Notes: a model not told the origin generated them from the sequence alone. A DNA stretch of 64,000 bases from Athripsodes cinereus (GCA_947579605.1 OX388325.1:13573572-13637571), one strand, 5' to 3'. Shown: positions 1 through 11,154, counted from the stretch's first letter. Numbers and translations are program-made.

Positions 1-45
1 TGAAGGCAGCAGGCGTCGATGAGGGCCTGATGAACCTAACCTAGA

Positions 46-800
46 TAGTGCAAATGAAATTTCTTGTAAACAATTTGATTTTAACAGCGAAAGAAATAAG
101 TTTTAAATATTTTCTTCTTTAATCATTTGAAACTCTTCATAGTTGTTGTGAATTACTCTGTAAAATTTCATTGTGTTCTATTTTTTTAAAGTGTAAGAAA
201 ATAGAACCATTCTTTTTTATTTTACACCACACACAATTAAACCATAATAAATAATTAGTAAGTAACTTTTTCATTCTTAAATGGTTGGTATGTATTTCTT
301 TGGGAAAATTTAATCTTGTAAGAAGATTATGATTGACATCTGAAGAATACAATTACCACATTGGTAAACCCCACAATTCTATATTGAAAATACGAGTAGG
401 TATATATAATGAATATTAAAGATTAGGTAAGTAATAAAGTAGAAGTTCTTAGGTGTCATCGCTGTCAAATTATGGTCAAAGCTACAGAACAAATGAAGAC
501 CTTGGCGAAAAAACAATTGTCCAAAAATATAATGAAATCGTTTTATTGCATTAATATGATCTAGTGCACACCCTCTACTGGTGGTTTAATTTATAAACAT
601 GGGAAAACAACACATGTCTTCAAATCGTCGGAAGTTCTCAAAAGAGATGGACCAACTACATTTTCTAGGTGATGGGAAGCCAACGGTGTTGAGCTGCTCA
701 TGATGAAAACCAATGTAAAAGTTTTGAAAAGGTTTTTTATCAAGCAATGGAGAGAAGTCGGCTGATATGTAAATTTATTTTATGATTTGGTGGAAAATTT
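46..800. other. AT-rich stretch without recognisable gene
   Basis: The stretch is AT-rich with only short chance ORFs. I see no splice-flanked coding block, repeat tail or TIR pair. It ends at the assembly gap. Confidence 0.5.
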
Positions 801-1000
801 NNNNNNNNNNNNNNNNNNNNNNNNNNNNNNNNNNNNNNNNNNNNNNNNNNNNNNNNNNNNNNNNNNNNNNNNNNNNNNNNNNNNNNNNNNNNNNNNNNNN
901 NNNNNNNNNNNNNNNNNNNNNNNNNNNNNNNNNNNNNNNNNNNNNNNNNNNNNNNNNNNNNNNNNNNNNNNNNNNNNNNNNNNNNNNNNNNNNNNNNNNN
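801..1000. other. Assembly gap (200 N)
   Basis: Exactly 200 consecutive N. The round number suggests a scaffold placeholder, so the true distance is unknown. Reading frames crossing it are meaningless. Confidence 0.99.
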
Positions 1001-1057
1001 ATGTGGCTGGTTCGTCAACTGTCCTCTTGAATGGACATAATGGTTTGCGTTGCTAAT

Positions 1058-1115
1058 AGCTGGTTCGCTGGCTACACCACTTGTGGGATGTGTCGTGATG
1101 GTAAAGTAGTAGTTG
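1058..1115 (+). repeat. TAG-LINE 3' tail fragment
   Basis: It matches the 3' tail of the TAG-LINE family, best seen at 61491-61873: GCTGG(C/T)TA, CACTTGTGGGAT, CGTGATGGTA, then TAGTAG. Only the last ~58 bp are recognisable, just right of the gap. Confidence 0.6.
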
Positions 1116-2128
1116 TATTGTAAAATGCTTAGAAAATATTAGTGTCACTAGAGAATCGTGTGAATGATATTTATTGTTTAAATGAGAAGTTAAATAGTTT
1201 GTCTCATTTAAGTGAACCAGAAGTTATATTCACAAGAAGTCTGAGAGAGTACAGCCAGCAAAGTCTGGGAGAGATCAACAGTGCGTAGAGAAACCACAAT
1301 AGAGAATATTATTACTGTTAAGGTACATTTCGATGACTTGCAGCAACGTCAAGCAGCAACTGCAAGACAGAGCTTGAGTACGCCACGACGGCTGACGGCG
1401 AAACTATGCACTATATTGCTGTATGAGATCGGTGTCGACCGTAGCGAAAGATAAGTATTGCACAATTTCATATCGTCTGCTGATTCGCTCGACAACGGAC
1501 TGTATTAATGTATTATATTGAGGAAGAGGTCTCCATAATTTACCCCTGGACGTTTCAAGAACGACGTTCCCGTATAATTCAGTCAGTTTACAGAAAAGTT
1601 TTTTTTTTATCCTAGAGTGAGTTCGAAGGTAGCCTTATGGGTTTCCCTCTGCAATAAACACACTTGGAAATAGTTACTCGCTAAAACTAGCTCGGTGGAA
1701 AATCTCATACCGAGGAGTACACAAAGGCTTACACAATATATCCACAAAAGATAGAATTTCACAATATCATACATAAATATTACATATCTTCACGTATTTT
1801 TTGGTTTATCGTACGAACGAAACTGTAAAATAAGGACTTAGACTAATACAAATCTTATGTGTGCTTACATAATGTGTACTCATGTAATTTCATTATGCAT
1901 AGGACTGCAATTGGTCATCTTGATGTAATCCAGAACTATCTGCCGTCTGCTGCGAGGAGCGCAATCGAACTTTTTATTTTTGCTTAATCTATTTAGACCT
2001 ATTGATAGTTTTTAATAAAAATATAGGGCTTTTGCAGGATAATTTGCAAAGCATGATTATTTTTTTGTCAATTTGATCAAAAAGTATATAATATTGTTAT
2101 ACAGGTACCCAAATACGAACAATGCATA
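1116..2128. other. No gene seen
   Basis: No long ORF, TIR pair or known repeat tail was recognised in this kilobase. Confidence 0.45.
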
Positions 2129-2352
2129 CAGATCGGTCTAGTTCCAAACTAAGATATAATAAATTTTAGTTTATGGGATACCTACGGACTTGATGCTAGA
2201 AACACTTAGAAAATTTAATAAACGCATAAAATTGTAACATTAGATCCGATGTAATTTGAAATAAGTCGTTTTTCATTTCGTGCTAGCTAGGAATCGGACC
2301 CGGGACCTTATGACTCACTGGCAAGAGCGAATATCCGCATCATACAGGCCGC
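2129..2352 (-). repeat. SINE-2 copy (tRNA-derived), diverged
   Basis: Read on the minus strand it starts with a tRNA-like region whose Pol III B box (GGTTCGATTCC type) has decayed to GGTCCGATTCC. Next comes a body with CAAATTACATCGG and a 3' end related to ATCTTAGTTTGGGACTAG. Better copies lie at 2981-3238 and 50026-50243. Confidence 0.6.
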
Positions 2353-2848
2353 CACGGAAATCTATTTCATCTCCAGTATTCCGGGCTCTCTAGTAATCCC
2401 TGTGGTATACCAAATTCATTAGAAAAAATTAACAAATTTTTCTACTTTTTTAGTTATTTTTATGGACGAACACTTCTCGCAGAACATTTGCAAACAAAAT
2501 AATGGATCTTTAAGCCTCCACGTCACACCCGGTAGTCAATATTCCGTCTTTCATTCTAACAAATGAAATTAATAGGCAGTAATTGTTCCTTGTTTACGAG
2601 TGTGTTTGACTATAGCAAGTCTGAGAAAAGGTGATTGGACGACCTCCCACAGAGTAATTTGTAACATGACACCGTATTGGTCACAACAACAATATACCTG
2701 GGTACATCTTGCATCAATATTCTCATACAACTGTCAAACCACATCAATGTATGAGTCAATGAGCACACGAGTGGCAACAATTTAACAGTAAGGGATTAAG
2801 GGCAACATTATCTATATAATAAAAATTATCTATGGTATCTTATACTTA

Positions 2849-2905
2849 TCGATAACCCAGTCGTCTCTTTTCTGTAAGTTTTCGAGTGTCATATAAAAGG
2901 CTGAC
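2849..2905 (+). repeat. TAG-LINE internal fragment
   Basis: It contains the conserved block TAAGTTTTCGAGTGTC, which in other copies encodes the end of a short conserved C-terminal peptide (KFSSV) before the 3' UTR. Flanks are too diverged to set borders. Confidence 0.5.
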
Positions 2906-2980
2906 ATCCATAAAACGTGACTTTAAAATCTCCAATTCTGATGAAGGATATAAAACATGCATACCTAGACTATTCACACA

Positions 2981-3238
2981 GATCGAGCTAGTCCCAAATT
3001 AAGATTGAATCATGGCGGGATATGCCGTGATGGAATAGCAGTAGTATGAATATTTTATCGAGCTAGTCCCAAACTCAGACACAAATTTTGTATTATGGGT
3101 ACTAACGCGACGATACACATATATAAATGTAACATCCAGACCTAGGACAATTTGAAAAAGGTCATTCTTCAATCTGCCCTGACCGGGAATCGAACCCTGA
3201 GACCGTTAGAGCGTTACCTCTATGCCACTCCGGCCGGC
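2981..3238 (-). repeat. SINE-2 copy with a nested TAG-LINE tail
   Basis: The minus strand shows A-box-like TGGCATAGAGG and B-box GGTTCGATTCCCGG near its 5' end (right side), then a body shared with 50026-50243. The 3' segment ATCGAGCTAGTCCCAAA occurs twice, near 2982 and 3057. It brackets a TAG-LINE tail at about 3011-3044 (GGGATATGCCGTGATGG, then TAGCAGTAG), as expected for a target duplication made when the retroposon inserted. Confidence 0.75.
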
Positions 3239-4152
3239 TGTGGTTATATTACTATCCATATCTCGAATATTATTTTTGTTGGCATAGATGCAAGGCCTAA
3301 CCTAGCTATTTAGCTTCTCCGAGCAAGAATAATAATTGCACTCCTTCACAATGAGACCCTATATAAGTCATGAACACGCGTTTTTCAAGTTCGCCAATTT
3401 GGTACCTATTGTTGACCAATTTTTCAAGCGAGGACTTCTTTTTTGGGTCTAAGATATCGAAATTCAATGATTTTTTTGATACGCAAAATTTCGACTGTCG
3501 CTGTCATAGTGCCAGGACCAAATAAATCAAATCTTTATTGACGTTTCAATTTTGAAACATTTTACTTCAATACGTCCCATGAATTTTCATCCATATGGAT
3601 GATTTTTGGATGACTTCTGATGATATTCACCAATCAACCAGTTACCGCAATGTCATATTCAGTATTTATCATTATAATAACAATACCAGGATTAAGCCCG
3701 GCTTTAATCGAGGAAATATTAAACGAATTTATTATTATTACCCCCTTTTGTTTCATTGAGTTTTTTCAGAGATAAGTATATTTTTATGTTCTCTATTAAC
3801 TTCCTAATTATTATAATTTGTTGATTGATTCTAATTTATTTCACTTATATTGATTAATTTTTATCAAGTCTTATTGAATATGTAATTTATTTATGTATAT
3901 TATATACATTTTTTCTAGTCTAGTTAATAATATTTTTGCACAATCTGTATACCATTATGTAATTCTATTATTTTACATATTGGGTTACCTCTTTTTAATG
4001 CACATTTGTTTCTTTATTATTATTATCATTATTTTCAATGCTTTTGCTTTGTATTTGCAAATTGAATTTGAAAAACAGAGATTCGATCAATTCTTAATTT
4101 AAACTATTTTAATTATTATAAATTCTATCGAAGTGTAATTTTTAACTATTTG
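3239..4152. other. No gene seen; AT-rich
   Basis: Strongly AT-rich. The part around 3795-3890 resembles 28225-28290 and 28590-28640, so it is probably an old dispersed repeat. No coding signal was recognised. Confidence 0.45.
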
Positions 4153-4899
4153 AATCGCTCCATGTTAAAGGGGCGTAAGTCACAATTTTTGCTAAATTGA
4201 GTTATTTATGCAAAAATGTCGAAAAAACACTTATCCATCCGTGTAGCACATAAAATGCAACAAACCGGCGTAAGTCGAGTGAATATATACAAAAATTATA
4301 CCTTTTTTTTCATTCCATGTTAAAAGGGCACATTAGGTACGCAATTGTAATAAAGTTATGACTTTATTATAATACTATCAGTAGGAACTAAATATTTTTA
4401 GGTAGTTTACTGTATGGCAACATTGCAAATTGTCAATTAGAACATTTTACCGCCAAAATTGACATTGACATGACGACACCGACAATAGACTGTGATCATG
4501 ACATTAATGATTAATAAATACTCTACATACATCTATATACTGTAATTCATTTTTATATTTAAAAAGTTACGTCTGTCGTTAGAATACATTTATTTATTAT
4601 TTTAATATTACTATTGTGAACTATATTTATACTTTTTATTGTGAAATTGTTCATTTATTACAACTCCTTTCCATTCCTTGTAAAAAAGGCGTAAGTCCAA
4701 CGTTTTCAAGTTAAATTTTCTCACAGACTAAAATGAATTTCTCCATGATTGATAGATAATCGTACGTAAAATATACTATTTTACTTTAATAAATGTAAAC
4801 AAAAAATTGTTTTCTTTATTTTTTTTTCACCAGAGAGTTTTATTGCATTCCTGTAAAATTACGTGAATTGGACTTACGCCCCTTTAACATAGAGCGATT
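4153..4899. mobile_element. SM1: TIR element with repeated GGCGTAAGTC motif
   Basis: A 747-bp block is bounded by near-perfect inverted ends: AATCGCTCCATGTTAAAGGG on the left, and the complement of CCCTTTAACATAGAGCGATT on the right. The terminal motif recurs inside in the same orientation: GGCGTAAGTC at 4172, 4267 and 4688, and CCATGTTAAAAGGGC at about 4315. Its inverse, GACTTACGCC, is at 4871. There is no ORF, so it is non-autonomous. The target duplication is unclear and the superfamily unknown. Confidence 0.7.
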
Positions 4900-5754
4900 A
4901 ATTTATTTTCATGATTTTTGTCTTGTTTTTTGTTTTGTTTTAAGTAGGGTGTTTTTTCTGTTTACTAGTAACGTTCGTCATACACTTCGGTAATTTGCGG
5001 GACCTTGATTGGTTTCTTTGATGGAGAAATATGAATGTTAATATTTTGTTGGATTGAACTGTTTGTGTCCCTTAAGAATGAATAAATAAAAAAATAAAAA
5101 ATAAATATTATGTCATGTTGTTTTGGATTATGTATTTTTATTTTTTATCGTGGTTACTCCTGTCTTGTTGAATTTACTTTTATGTACTCTTTATGTCTAT
5201 CATATATTTGTTTACATGTAAAAAGCTGACTCCGTATATTGAAATAATAAATAATAATAATCTGGAAAATTTATTTAGCGCCGTTTTGTGCTACAAACCA
5301 ACGCAAGGGCGCATTTTCAGTTTTTTTATTCATTTATTGTTATCATCAAATTTAAATATGTTATAATTTTAATATTAACTATTAAAAAATTGAATGCATG
5401 TGTAATTGTCACAAATTTGAAATATGAAACAATTATGTGAGTTCCAATATTGTAGGTATTATTATTTGTCACAATTTTTATCCACTAGTTAATTTGTTTT
5501 TAAATTTGTAGTTTTTATTTACTTTGTAAATAATTTAACACTCAAAAAAACAATTATCTTTATAAAACTATTGAAACTAAAAACACTGTTTTAAAATTTT
5601 GTTATTTGAATCATTATTAGATGATATTTTAATTTTAAAAAATTAGACTGAGAGGTTTTAGGCAGCTACTACGAGCGCCATCCACCGACTACCCATCCAC
5701 ATAGATAAATATTAAAAAAAATGTATCAAAGTTTGTAATTTGTATCAAATGTTT
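4900..5754. other. No gene seen
   Basis: AT-rich. It includes a LINE-tail-like stretch around 5220-5262 ending in AATAATAAT, and a weak match at 5276-5320 to the L2-like 3' UTR (GCCGTTTTGTG). No coding region was recognised. Confidence 0.4.
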
Positions 5755-5759
5755 TTCGA

Positions 5760-5870
5760 TCATTGGAAGTTACATCGTGACGGTGAGAATGGCAGAATAA
5801 TTAGTAAACGCATTCTTTTGACACCAAAAGTGATCCCTTAAGCCAGCCTAAAGCCATTTCGTAAACATTG
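5760..5870 (-). repeat. FB-D fragment
   Basis: Read on the minus strand it matches the interior of FB-D (16173-16605), including CTGGCTTAAG(G)GATCAC and GTCACGATG. The element is broken where the L2-like LINE fragment begins. Another FB-D end, ATTCTCCAATCGAGAT, lies at about 6143-6163. Confidence 0.5.
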
Positions 5871-5871
5871 A

Positions 5872-6096
5872 GGGGGTCTGGCCAACTATGTTGACCGTGC
5901 CTTCTGTGTGGCTGGTCCGTTGCTGTGGAACAAATTTCCCTATGATTTGCGAACTCTGGAGAGTGTAGAGGTGTTCAAGACGAGGTTAAAAACCCTATTG
6001 TTCGGGAGGTGTTATGATTCTTGAATGGGCCCTTGCGGTGGTTTCTCCACAAAACGGCGCATCTTAAATAAGTTGTCTTGTTATTATTATTATTGG
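5872..6096 (+). pseudogene. L2/CR1-like LINE, C-terminal fragment and 3' tail
   Basis: Fifty in-frame codons (5872-6021, stop TGA at 6022) give the C-terminal module after the reverse transcriptase of L2/CR1/Rex-type LINEs: NYVDRAFCVAGPLLWN, LESVEVFKTRLKTLLF, ending GRCYDS. The same peptide end occurs in the longer copy at 52488-52860 on the other strand. The 3' UTR (GGCCCTTGCGGTGGTTT, AAACGGCGCATC) and a TTATTATTATT tail follow. The copy is 5' truncated, lacks RT motifs and cannot be functional. Family assignment rests on the peptide pattern only. Confidence 0.75.
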
Positions 6097-6571
6097 GATG
6101 TCTTTCTCACTTACATTTTTCACAATGTAACATCGTATAAACATGATTCTCCAATCGAGATATCTGTTTGATTTTTTCATCTGGACGTTGTGCCCACGGT
6201 TTAATAAACATAATGTGGATATAGCATGTTTTGGTGTTATACCTACTCTTATTGAATTTTATCTGATATTCCACACATTTTGCCATATTAAGAGTAAAAT
6301 TATTTGTTTTGTGTCCATGTTTCCTGAATGGCGACCTATATGCTTATTAACTTACGCAATGAAATATGGCAAATATTATATATGTATGTAGAAATATCAT
6401 GAAAAGCAAATTGAAACTACATCAAAATATAACTATTTAAGGTAGGCCCCAGGCTATGATCGGATAGACTGGGCATCTGCCCAGGGCGCTAAATAACAGG
6501 AGGCGCAGATATTAGAAAATCTATGTAAGATGACTTATTGTCTTCTGGTAAATTTGCAAAATACTCCTTAA

Positions 6572-7110
6572 TGTGCTGTTCTCACTTTGGCGAATATCGC
6601 CAGGTCACCAAAATATCGCCAGCCATTTGAACCGTGTGAACAAAATGACAGCTAGTCTGAAACGATAAAAACCAGTAGAAACGATATCGTCTCGAGTTGA
6701 CCACCTTCCAACTTTTCGGCCGATTGAACGATTTGCGCATGCGCAGATGTGCGCGGCGTTCGTATCTATGGTAAAAACTTTATAACCTATAAATTTTATA
6801 ATGTTTCCCGCTTCGTGACAGCTGTTATTTTTGTTTTTGGTTTGTGGCGTTTGTTTTCTTAATTAAAAGGCGCCTTATAACCTCTACTAAAACATTTTCG
6901 ACTAAAAATAAACACTTCGCGATCTCCATCTCGACGTCCGCCATTTTGAAAACAGTGTCAAATTCAAAGCGCATCTGACAGATCGTTTCTATATCAGTGG
7001 ACAGTGTGAACAGGTGTGACGATCAATGGATGTCCGGCGAATTTTGTTTTATCGCCTGGCGATATATTTTGAAATTCGCCTGGCAATATTCGCCAAATGT
7101 GAACACCCCA
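6572..7110. mobile_element. PH-A copy 1, PIF/Harbinger-like MITE
   Basis: A 539-bp element has inverted ends of the type TG(T/G)G(C/G)TGTTC then TTTGGCGAATAT(C/T)GCC. It is flanked by TAA on both sides (6569-6571 and 7111-7113). Three related copies lie at 14878-15759, 23114-23801 and 42269-46107. A 3-bp TWA duplication is typical of PIF/Harbinger. No transposase is encoded. The interior carries a shared block around GTCCGCCATTTTGAAAAC. Confidence 0.8.
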
Positions 7111-7149
7111 TAACAAAGCCGGGGATATTGTGAAATGTTTTAAAATCCT

Positions 7150-7600
7150 TTACCAAATAAAAATGGTGGGGCGGTCAAGGACCATTTTATCACTAAAAAA
7201 ATTGACATCTGTTTCCTAGTCCGATTTTCTACATTCTTCTTCTTCTTCTCCTTGGACAATATTATTAGTCCCACATGGTGGTGGGGTCTGCCTTTCTTGT
7301 TTGGTTACGCTACTTGGTTCTGTCGATCGCGTCCTCATTTGAAACATCACAGCTCCTCATGCCTTGTCTCACTTTTCAGTCCCTTTTCCTACCTATTCTT
7401 CTCCTTTGTACCTCCTATTTTCCTTCTTTATTGTGAAAGTTACATGAATTTGGGTTAGTTGGAAGAAATAGCGTTTCTGCAATAAACTCGCTCTCTGTAT
7501 ATTAATTGTATTTGATTTAAATGTAGTTCTGTGTAAATTTGCTTGCAATCAATGTACAGTAAAGAATTAATTAATAAATTAAAATAAATAGTATAAAATA
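7150..7600 (+). repeat. HP-LINE 3' region, interrupted
   Basis: GGGCGGTCAAGGACCATTTT matches 48820-48842, and the hairpin tail AGTTGGAAGAAATAGCG matches 48955-48975, so this is a second copy of the same LINE 3' end. Between them, at about 7222-7370, CTTCTTCTTCTCC begins what looks like the 3' end of a minus-strand LINE with a (GAA)n tail. The whole is non-coding debris. Confidence 0.5.
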
Positions 7601-7604
7601 TTTC

Positions 7605-7680
7605 GATCCGTTCTCTCTGCCTGCCCCGCTTGGTACACGGCGTGAGGTTATATAGTATAGTATAGAAAAATGAAGGTATT
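7605..7680 (+). repeat. RTE-R 3' UTR fragment
   Basis: It carries the conserved RTE-R 3' end: CCGTTCTCTCTGCCTGCCC, then ACGGCGTGAGG and a TATAGTATAG tail. The same block ends the copies at 17010-17250, 29447-30212 and 52072-52290. Confidence 0.65.
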
Positions 7681-8030
7681 GTGAAAATGGGCGCCAGCAG
7701 ACCCAGGACGTCTTTCACACTAGCCCTGCGCAACTAACATAATATCTCATATAAATGTACAATTCTGTAATATTGTACATCAGTGTAGCGAGGTAGGTAC
7801 ACTGTTGTACATAATATTAGTATCACGAGGCAATCATAACTTCACACTATGCAACGACGTCAAGAAAAATTGATCACACATATTCAGGAATCGACAACCA
7901 GTGGTTTTATATAAGCAAAATGCATTCTGAGTAATCTATTATTATCTTTGCGCAGCATTACACCCTTGGCACATTGTTGTATTAATCTCTTTTCCCGGAT
8001 GTTTCAGGAATCTAATGACTCCTATTTATC
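7681..8030. other. Mostly unassigned, with a short R1-like tail
   Basis: Unassigned except for about 7985-8030, where TTTCCCGGATGTTTCAGGA and GACTCCTATTTATC match the 3' UTR of the R1-like LINE at 36809-37560 in inverse orientation. Confidence 0.45.
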
Positions 8031-8384
8031 TGTACCAATATGGCTACAATTAATTATGGAAACAAAAAATGTTAGGTACCTACATAGAAAAAAGTGCTAA
8101 TTACTGATCAAAAATCTTGATGTTTGATACCCCACATGCCCATATTTAAGTTAAAAAAATTGCAGGTACGTACATGGAAAAAAGTGTTAATAACCTCTGA
8201 TTTGGGCCTTAATCAGCCCCACAAAATTTGGGTAAATCAGGTTGGCTGCGGAGTGTACTGGGCGAAAGGTCATAATACCACTAAGAAAAATTATGGAGGG
8301 AAATTTCTCTTCCATCAGAGGAGAAATTTCTCGTTCTCGAGAAATTTCTTTGGGGAATTTTCTCTTCTCACAGCACTAATTCAG
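8031..8384 (+). mobile_element. hAT-C element, left-truncated copy
   Basis: It is closely similar to the right two-thirds of the hAT-C element at 18210-18735: CAATATGGCTACAATTAATT, GGGCCTTAATCAGCCCCAC, GGTCATAATACCACTAAG, then alternating GAGAAATTTCTC blocks. The left TIR and AATAATAAT region are missing. The right end is CTTCTCACAGCACTA. Confidence 0.7.
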
Positions 8385-8640
8385 AGCATTGAGAAAATGC
8401 GAGACATCTAAAGAGCCATGGAGAGAGTTATGCTGAGTATTACCCTAAGAGACAAAAGTGCAAAACAAAATAATAAGACGTAAAACTAAAATTACTGATA
8501 TTGCACAACTCTTAAATGGAGATGGATGGGATACATAGCTAGAAGCACACATGACAAATGGCAAAAGCCTCTTACATCTTGGAGACCACGAGCAGAGCCA
8601 GGGGTATAGGAAGATCCTCAATGAGGTACAGAAGTGATAT
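8385..8640 (+). pseudogene. RTE-like LINE C-terminus, frameshifted
   Basis: Short peptide blocks in different frames match the region after the RT in RTE-type LINEs: AMERVMLSITLRDK, then VQNKIIRRKTKITDIAQLL, then KWRWMGYIARSTHDKW and TSWRPRAEPG. At least two frameshifts and several stops separate them, so it is an old copy. A related fragment lies on the minus strand at 25419-25690. It abuts the right end of the hAT-C element, which may have inserted into it. Confidence 0.7.
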
Positions 8641-9295
8641 CAATCGACACGCTGGTGTCAATTCACTTGTTTTTCCGATGTGTTCATTCTTCATTCTTTC
8701 TCGTAAACTAAAAAAACATGTATTTATACAAAAAAATAATTATAATGAGTAAAATAAAATAAAGTGCACAATATAGGTATAATAAAATACTAATTAGCAA
8801 TAAACAAAACCTGTAATATTAGACAAAAGTAAAAGGAAATGTATTCTAAAATTAAAAATTAAAATAAAGGTACTCCATGTCGATGCGGGGTGGGGAAGAG
8901 GGTAAACGGGATTAAATGCTCTGATGGCGTTCGCGTTATTTTGATAGTGATCTGACGGTGATCATATGTTTGAAAAAAAAATTACCTAATACCAATGGTT
9001 GCCAATACATTTATTATTAATATTATAGTTTAATCTTTTATTAAATTCTTCACTTAATGATCAGCGGTGAGTCTTTGAATTTAAATTAAACATATTACTT
9101 CAACTTTTATACCTTTCTGAGGCGAAAAGTATGCCCTCTGGTGGTGAGCACCGGGAACTAATGTGACAGATTCAATTTCATACAAATTTGTACTAAAGTA
9201 TTTTAAAATTGTCTTATTTTGTCAAAATAAAGCAGAAAATTACATGTTTTGTACAGTACAAAATTACAGTAATGAGCATGATTGCCAAGAATTGG
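8641..9295. other. No gene seen
   Basis: AT-rich. No repeat tail or ORF was recognised. Confidence 0.45.
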
Positions 9296-9520
9296 TCTCC
9301 CACTCTTTTCCGTAAGTTTTCGAGTGTCATGCATACGCTGGTGTTCAGATAAATAAGATATTTTACATCTTAAATTCAGCGATGAGGATTGCCACCTACC
9401 CCGAATGTCTTTATTTTTGTTGCCACGGAGGACAGTTTCACGTTTATTACCTACATGCAGTTGGTCCGCTGGCTACCTCACTTTATAAGGATATATCGTG
9501 ATGGTATAGTAGTAGTCCCT
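9296..9520 (+). repeat. TAG-LINE 3' copy
   Basis: It begins in the conserved coding end (AATTGGTCTCCCACTCTTTT, peptide NWSPTLFRKFSSV). It runs through AAATTCAGCGATGAGG, CCCGAATGTCTT and TGCAGTTGGTCCGCTGG to GTGATGGTATAGTAGTAG. This is nearly the full recognisable tail, with no target duplication visible. Confidence 0.75.
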
Positions 9521-9570
9521 GGTACAGAATATAGTTCCTGCACTTTTTTTTGTAACTCTTCCAGGGTCCA

Positions 9571-9782
9571 GCAGGGCTACTCTTGACAAAACTAAACACG
9601 ATCTTAATCTAGTCTTGATCTTGATCATACGACGCACGAAGTGACTATCGGCCTAAAATACACGCAAAACGATCGCGCGGTAGTGCGGTGTTTTTGACCA
9701 TAGTCCTTTCGTGCGTCGCGTCGTATGATCAAGATCAAGACTAGATTAAGATCGAGTTTAGTTTTGTCAAGAGTAACCCTGC
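9571..9782. mobile_element. FB-B foldback element
   Basis: About 212 bp form a large inverted repeat. The left arm from GCAGGGCTACTCTTGACA and the complement of the right arm (GCAGGGTTACTCTTGACA) agree over roughly 80 bp, including TCTTGATCTTGATCATACGA. The left arm lacks a few bases near CGACGCACGAA. A related copy flanks TA-1 at 46229-46310. No ORF. Confidence 0.75.
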
Positions 9783-9839
9783 AGTACCTGAAAAGACAAC
9801 TGTTCGTAACCCCTCTCGTATGAGACAATTAGAATTTAT

Positions 9840-10105
9840 CATTCAGCGATGAGATGCGGCACATTCTGAATGTCTTATTTTTTCATTCATTAGAGTTGTT
9901 GTTGAAATAGCTTTATTTCTCGGATATTTCAGGAGTCCAAGGACTCCTATTTATCCGTTTAGGTGACAGTTTATTAATATTTGAACTCTCTCTAGTCTAA
10001 TACCACTATGCCAGTGTTGGCATCTCCGATCCTACCACGTCAGTGGGCGGGGGACCCGGCCGACGTAGCAGATCCCATCTTGAGACCCACACATCCGCGA
10101 AGAAG
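9840..10105 (-). repeat. R1-like LINE 3' end (inverse copy)
   Basis: From about 9896 the minus strand matches 37375-37560 of the R1-like pseudogene. It covers the end of its coding region (GTAGGATCGGAGATGCCAAC) and the 3' UTR with GAGTCCTTGGACTCCTGAAA and AATAAAG. A short TAG-LINE piece (CAGCGATGAG) precedes it at 9840-9880. Confidence 0.7.
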
Positions 10106-10124
10106 ATAACCTGCATGTTTGTTA

Positions 10125-10325
10125 CTTGCAGACATTCCGCTGGCTACCCTACTTGTGGCATATGCCGTGATGGTTGATCACTTATTAGCAGATATTCGTA
10201 AAATAAACTAAATAGCAGGTATCTTATATTTTTGTAGTCATTCGCTGAGAATGTCTTACATGTTTATAACTTGCAGATATTTTGCCTGCTATCCGACTTG
10301 TGGGAGATACCGTGATGGTATAGAT
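10125..10325 (+). repeat. Two TAG-LINE 3' tails
   Basis: Two diverged tails follow each other, one at about 10115-10175 (CTGGCTACCCTACTTGTGG, CCGTGATGG) and one at 10250-10325 (CGACTTGTGGGAGATACC, GTGATGGTATAG). Confidence 0.6.
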
Positions 10326-10418
10326 TGATAAATTAAAACAATATCAGCTAATAAACGGTTAACCATCACCAGTTATAACTAGAATGTCTGCAAGTTATAA
10401 CTAGATTTTTATAGTCGC

Positions 10419-10640
10419 TCACAACTTAACCTTCTCCGCAGCCATCGGATTGCTTTGTAATAAAAGCGTCCGTAAGTCCTGAAGTGCTTTTTGGAATGCA
10501 TTAGTGGGACACTCGTTTATCAGATGGTCGATAGTTTGTGTCTTTCCACATGTACCTACACACCTGTGAATCAATCCATCCCCATTTGTGTTAAGTTAGA
10601 AGCAGTACAGCCTACATCACATCTTGCCTGTACAATTTAT
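10419..10640 (-). pseudogene. LINE C-terminus with zinc knuckle
   Basis: Minus-strand codons ending with TGA at 10419-10421 read RCVGTCGKTQTIDHLINECP, then FQKALQDLRTLLL and NPMAAEKVKL. The C-C-H-C spacing plus QTIDHLI is the zinc knuckle at the C-terminus of many insect non-LTR retrotransposons, just after an RNase H or RT domain. Upstream, LTQMGMD lies in another frame, so a frameshift is present. No RT motifs remain. Confidence 0.7.
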
Positions 10641-11150
10641 TATTGTACACCATATTTTTATAGGAAGCAGTTCTTCTGTTGGATCTGGTACTAGGTTTTC
10701 GTTTATTACCTACTGAAGACTATGTCCAAAGTTCTATGATCAATCTACCTATATTAAATAAAATGGACGAAAATATTATTCTACTTCATTCAATTGTGGA
10801 ATATTATTATCTATTAATATAATAAATACTTAGTGTTGTATTTCGTTATCACCGTTTTATATCCGATAATGTGTGTGTGTGAGAGAGTGTTTCTGTGGGT
10901 GTGTGTTAGATTATTTGATAATTAAACTGTATAGCCGCCTCCGTATGTGATTGATTGATGTATGTGTCGGAGGTCAAGATGAGAAATTATTGTTCAGGAG
11001 GTGGCTGGTATAAGGGCTTATCTAACAATCCTAGTAGATATTTAATAAGTTATTATTATTATCACATTTTTTCTTATGATAACAGATTTGTTGATTTTGA
11101 TGTGTGAATGGTGATGTGCAAGAATAATAAAATAAATAAATAAATAAAAA
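10641..11150. other. No gene seen; short GT-rich run
   Basis: Contains a GT/GA-rich run around 10868-10910. No coding signal recognised. Confidence 0.45.
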
Positions 11151-11154
11151 TGTC

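Noticed and set aside
1..45. Possible LINE C-terminus (frame KAAGVDEGLMNLT then stop)
   Set aside because: Only 13 codons before the window edge; not enough to assign.
740..1056. Three ORFs crossing the N run
   Set aside because: Their codons are mostly N; they exist only because the gap has no stops.
7252..7458. Hydrophobic 68-codon ORF
   Set aside because: It lies in LINE 3' tail debris; its composition follows the pyrimidine-rich strand.
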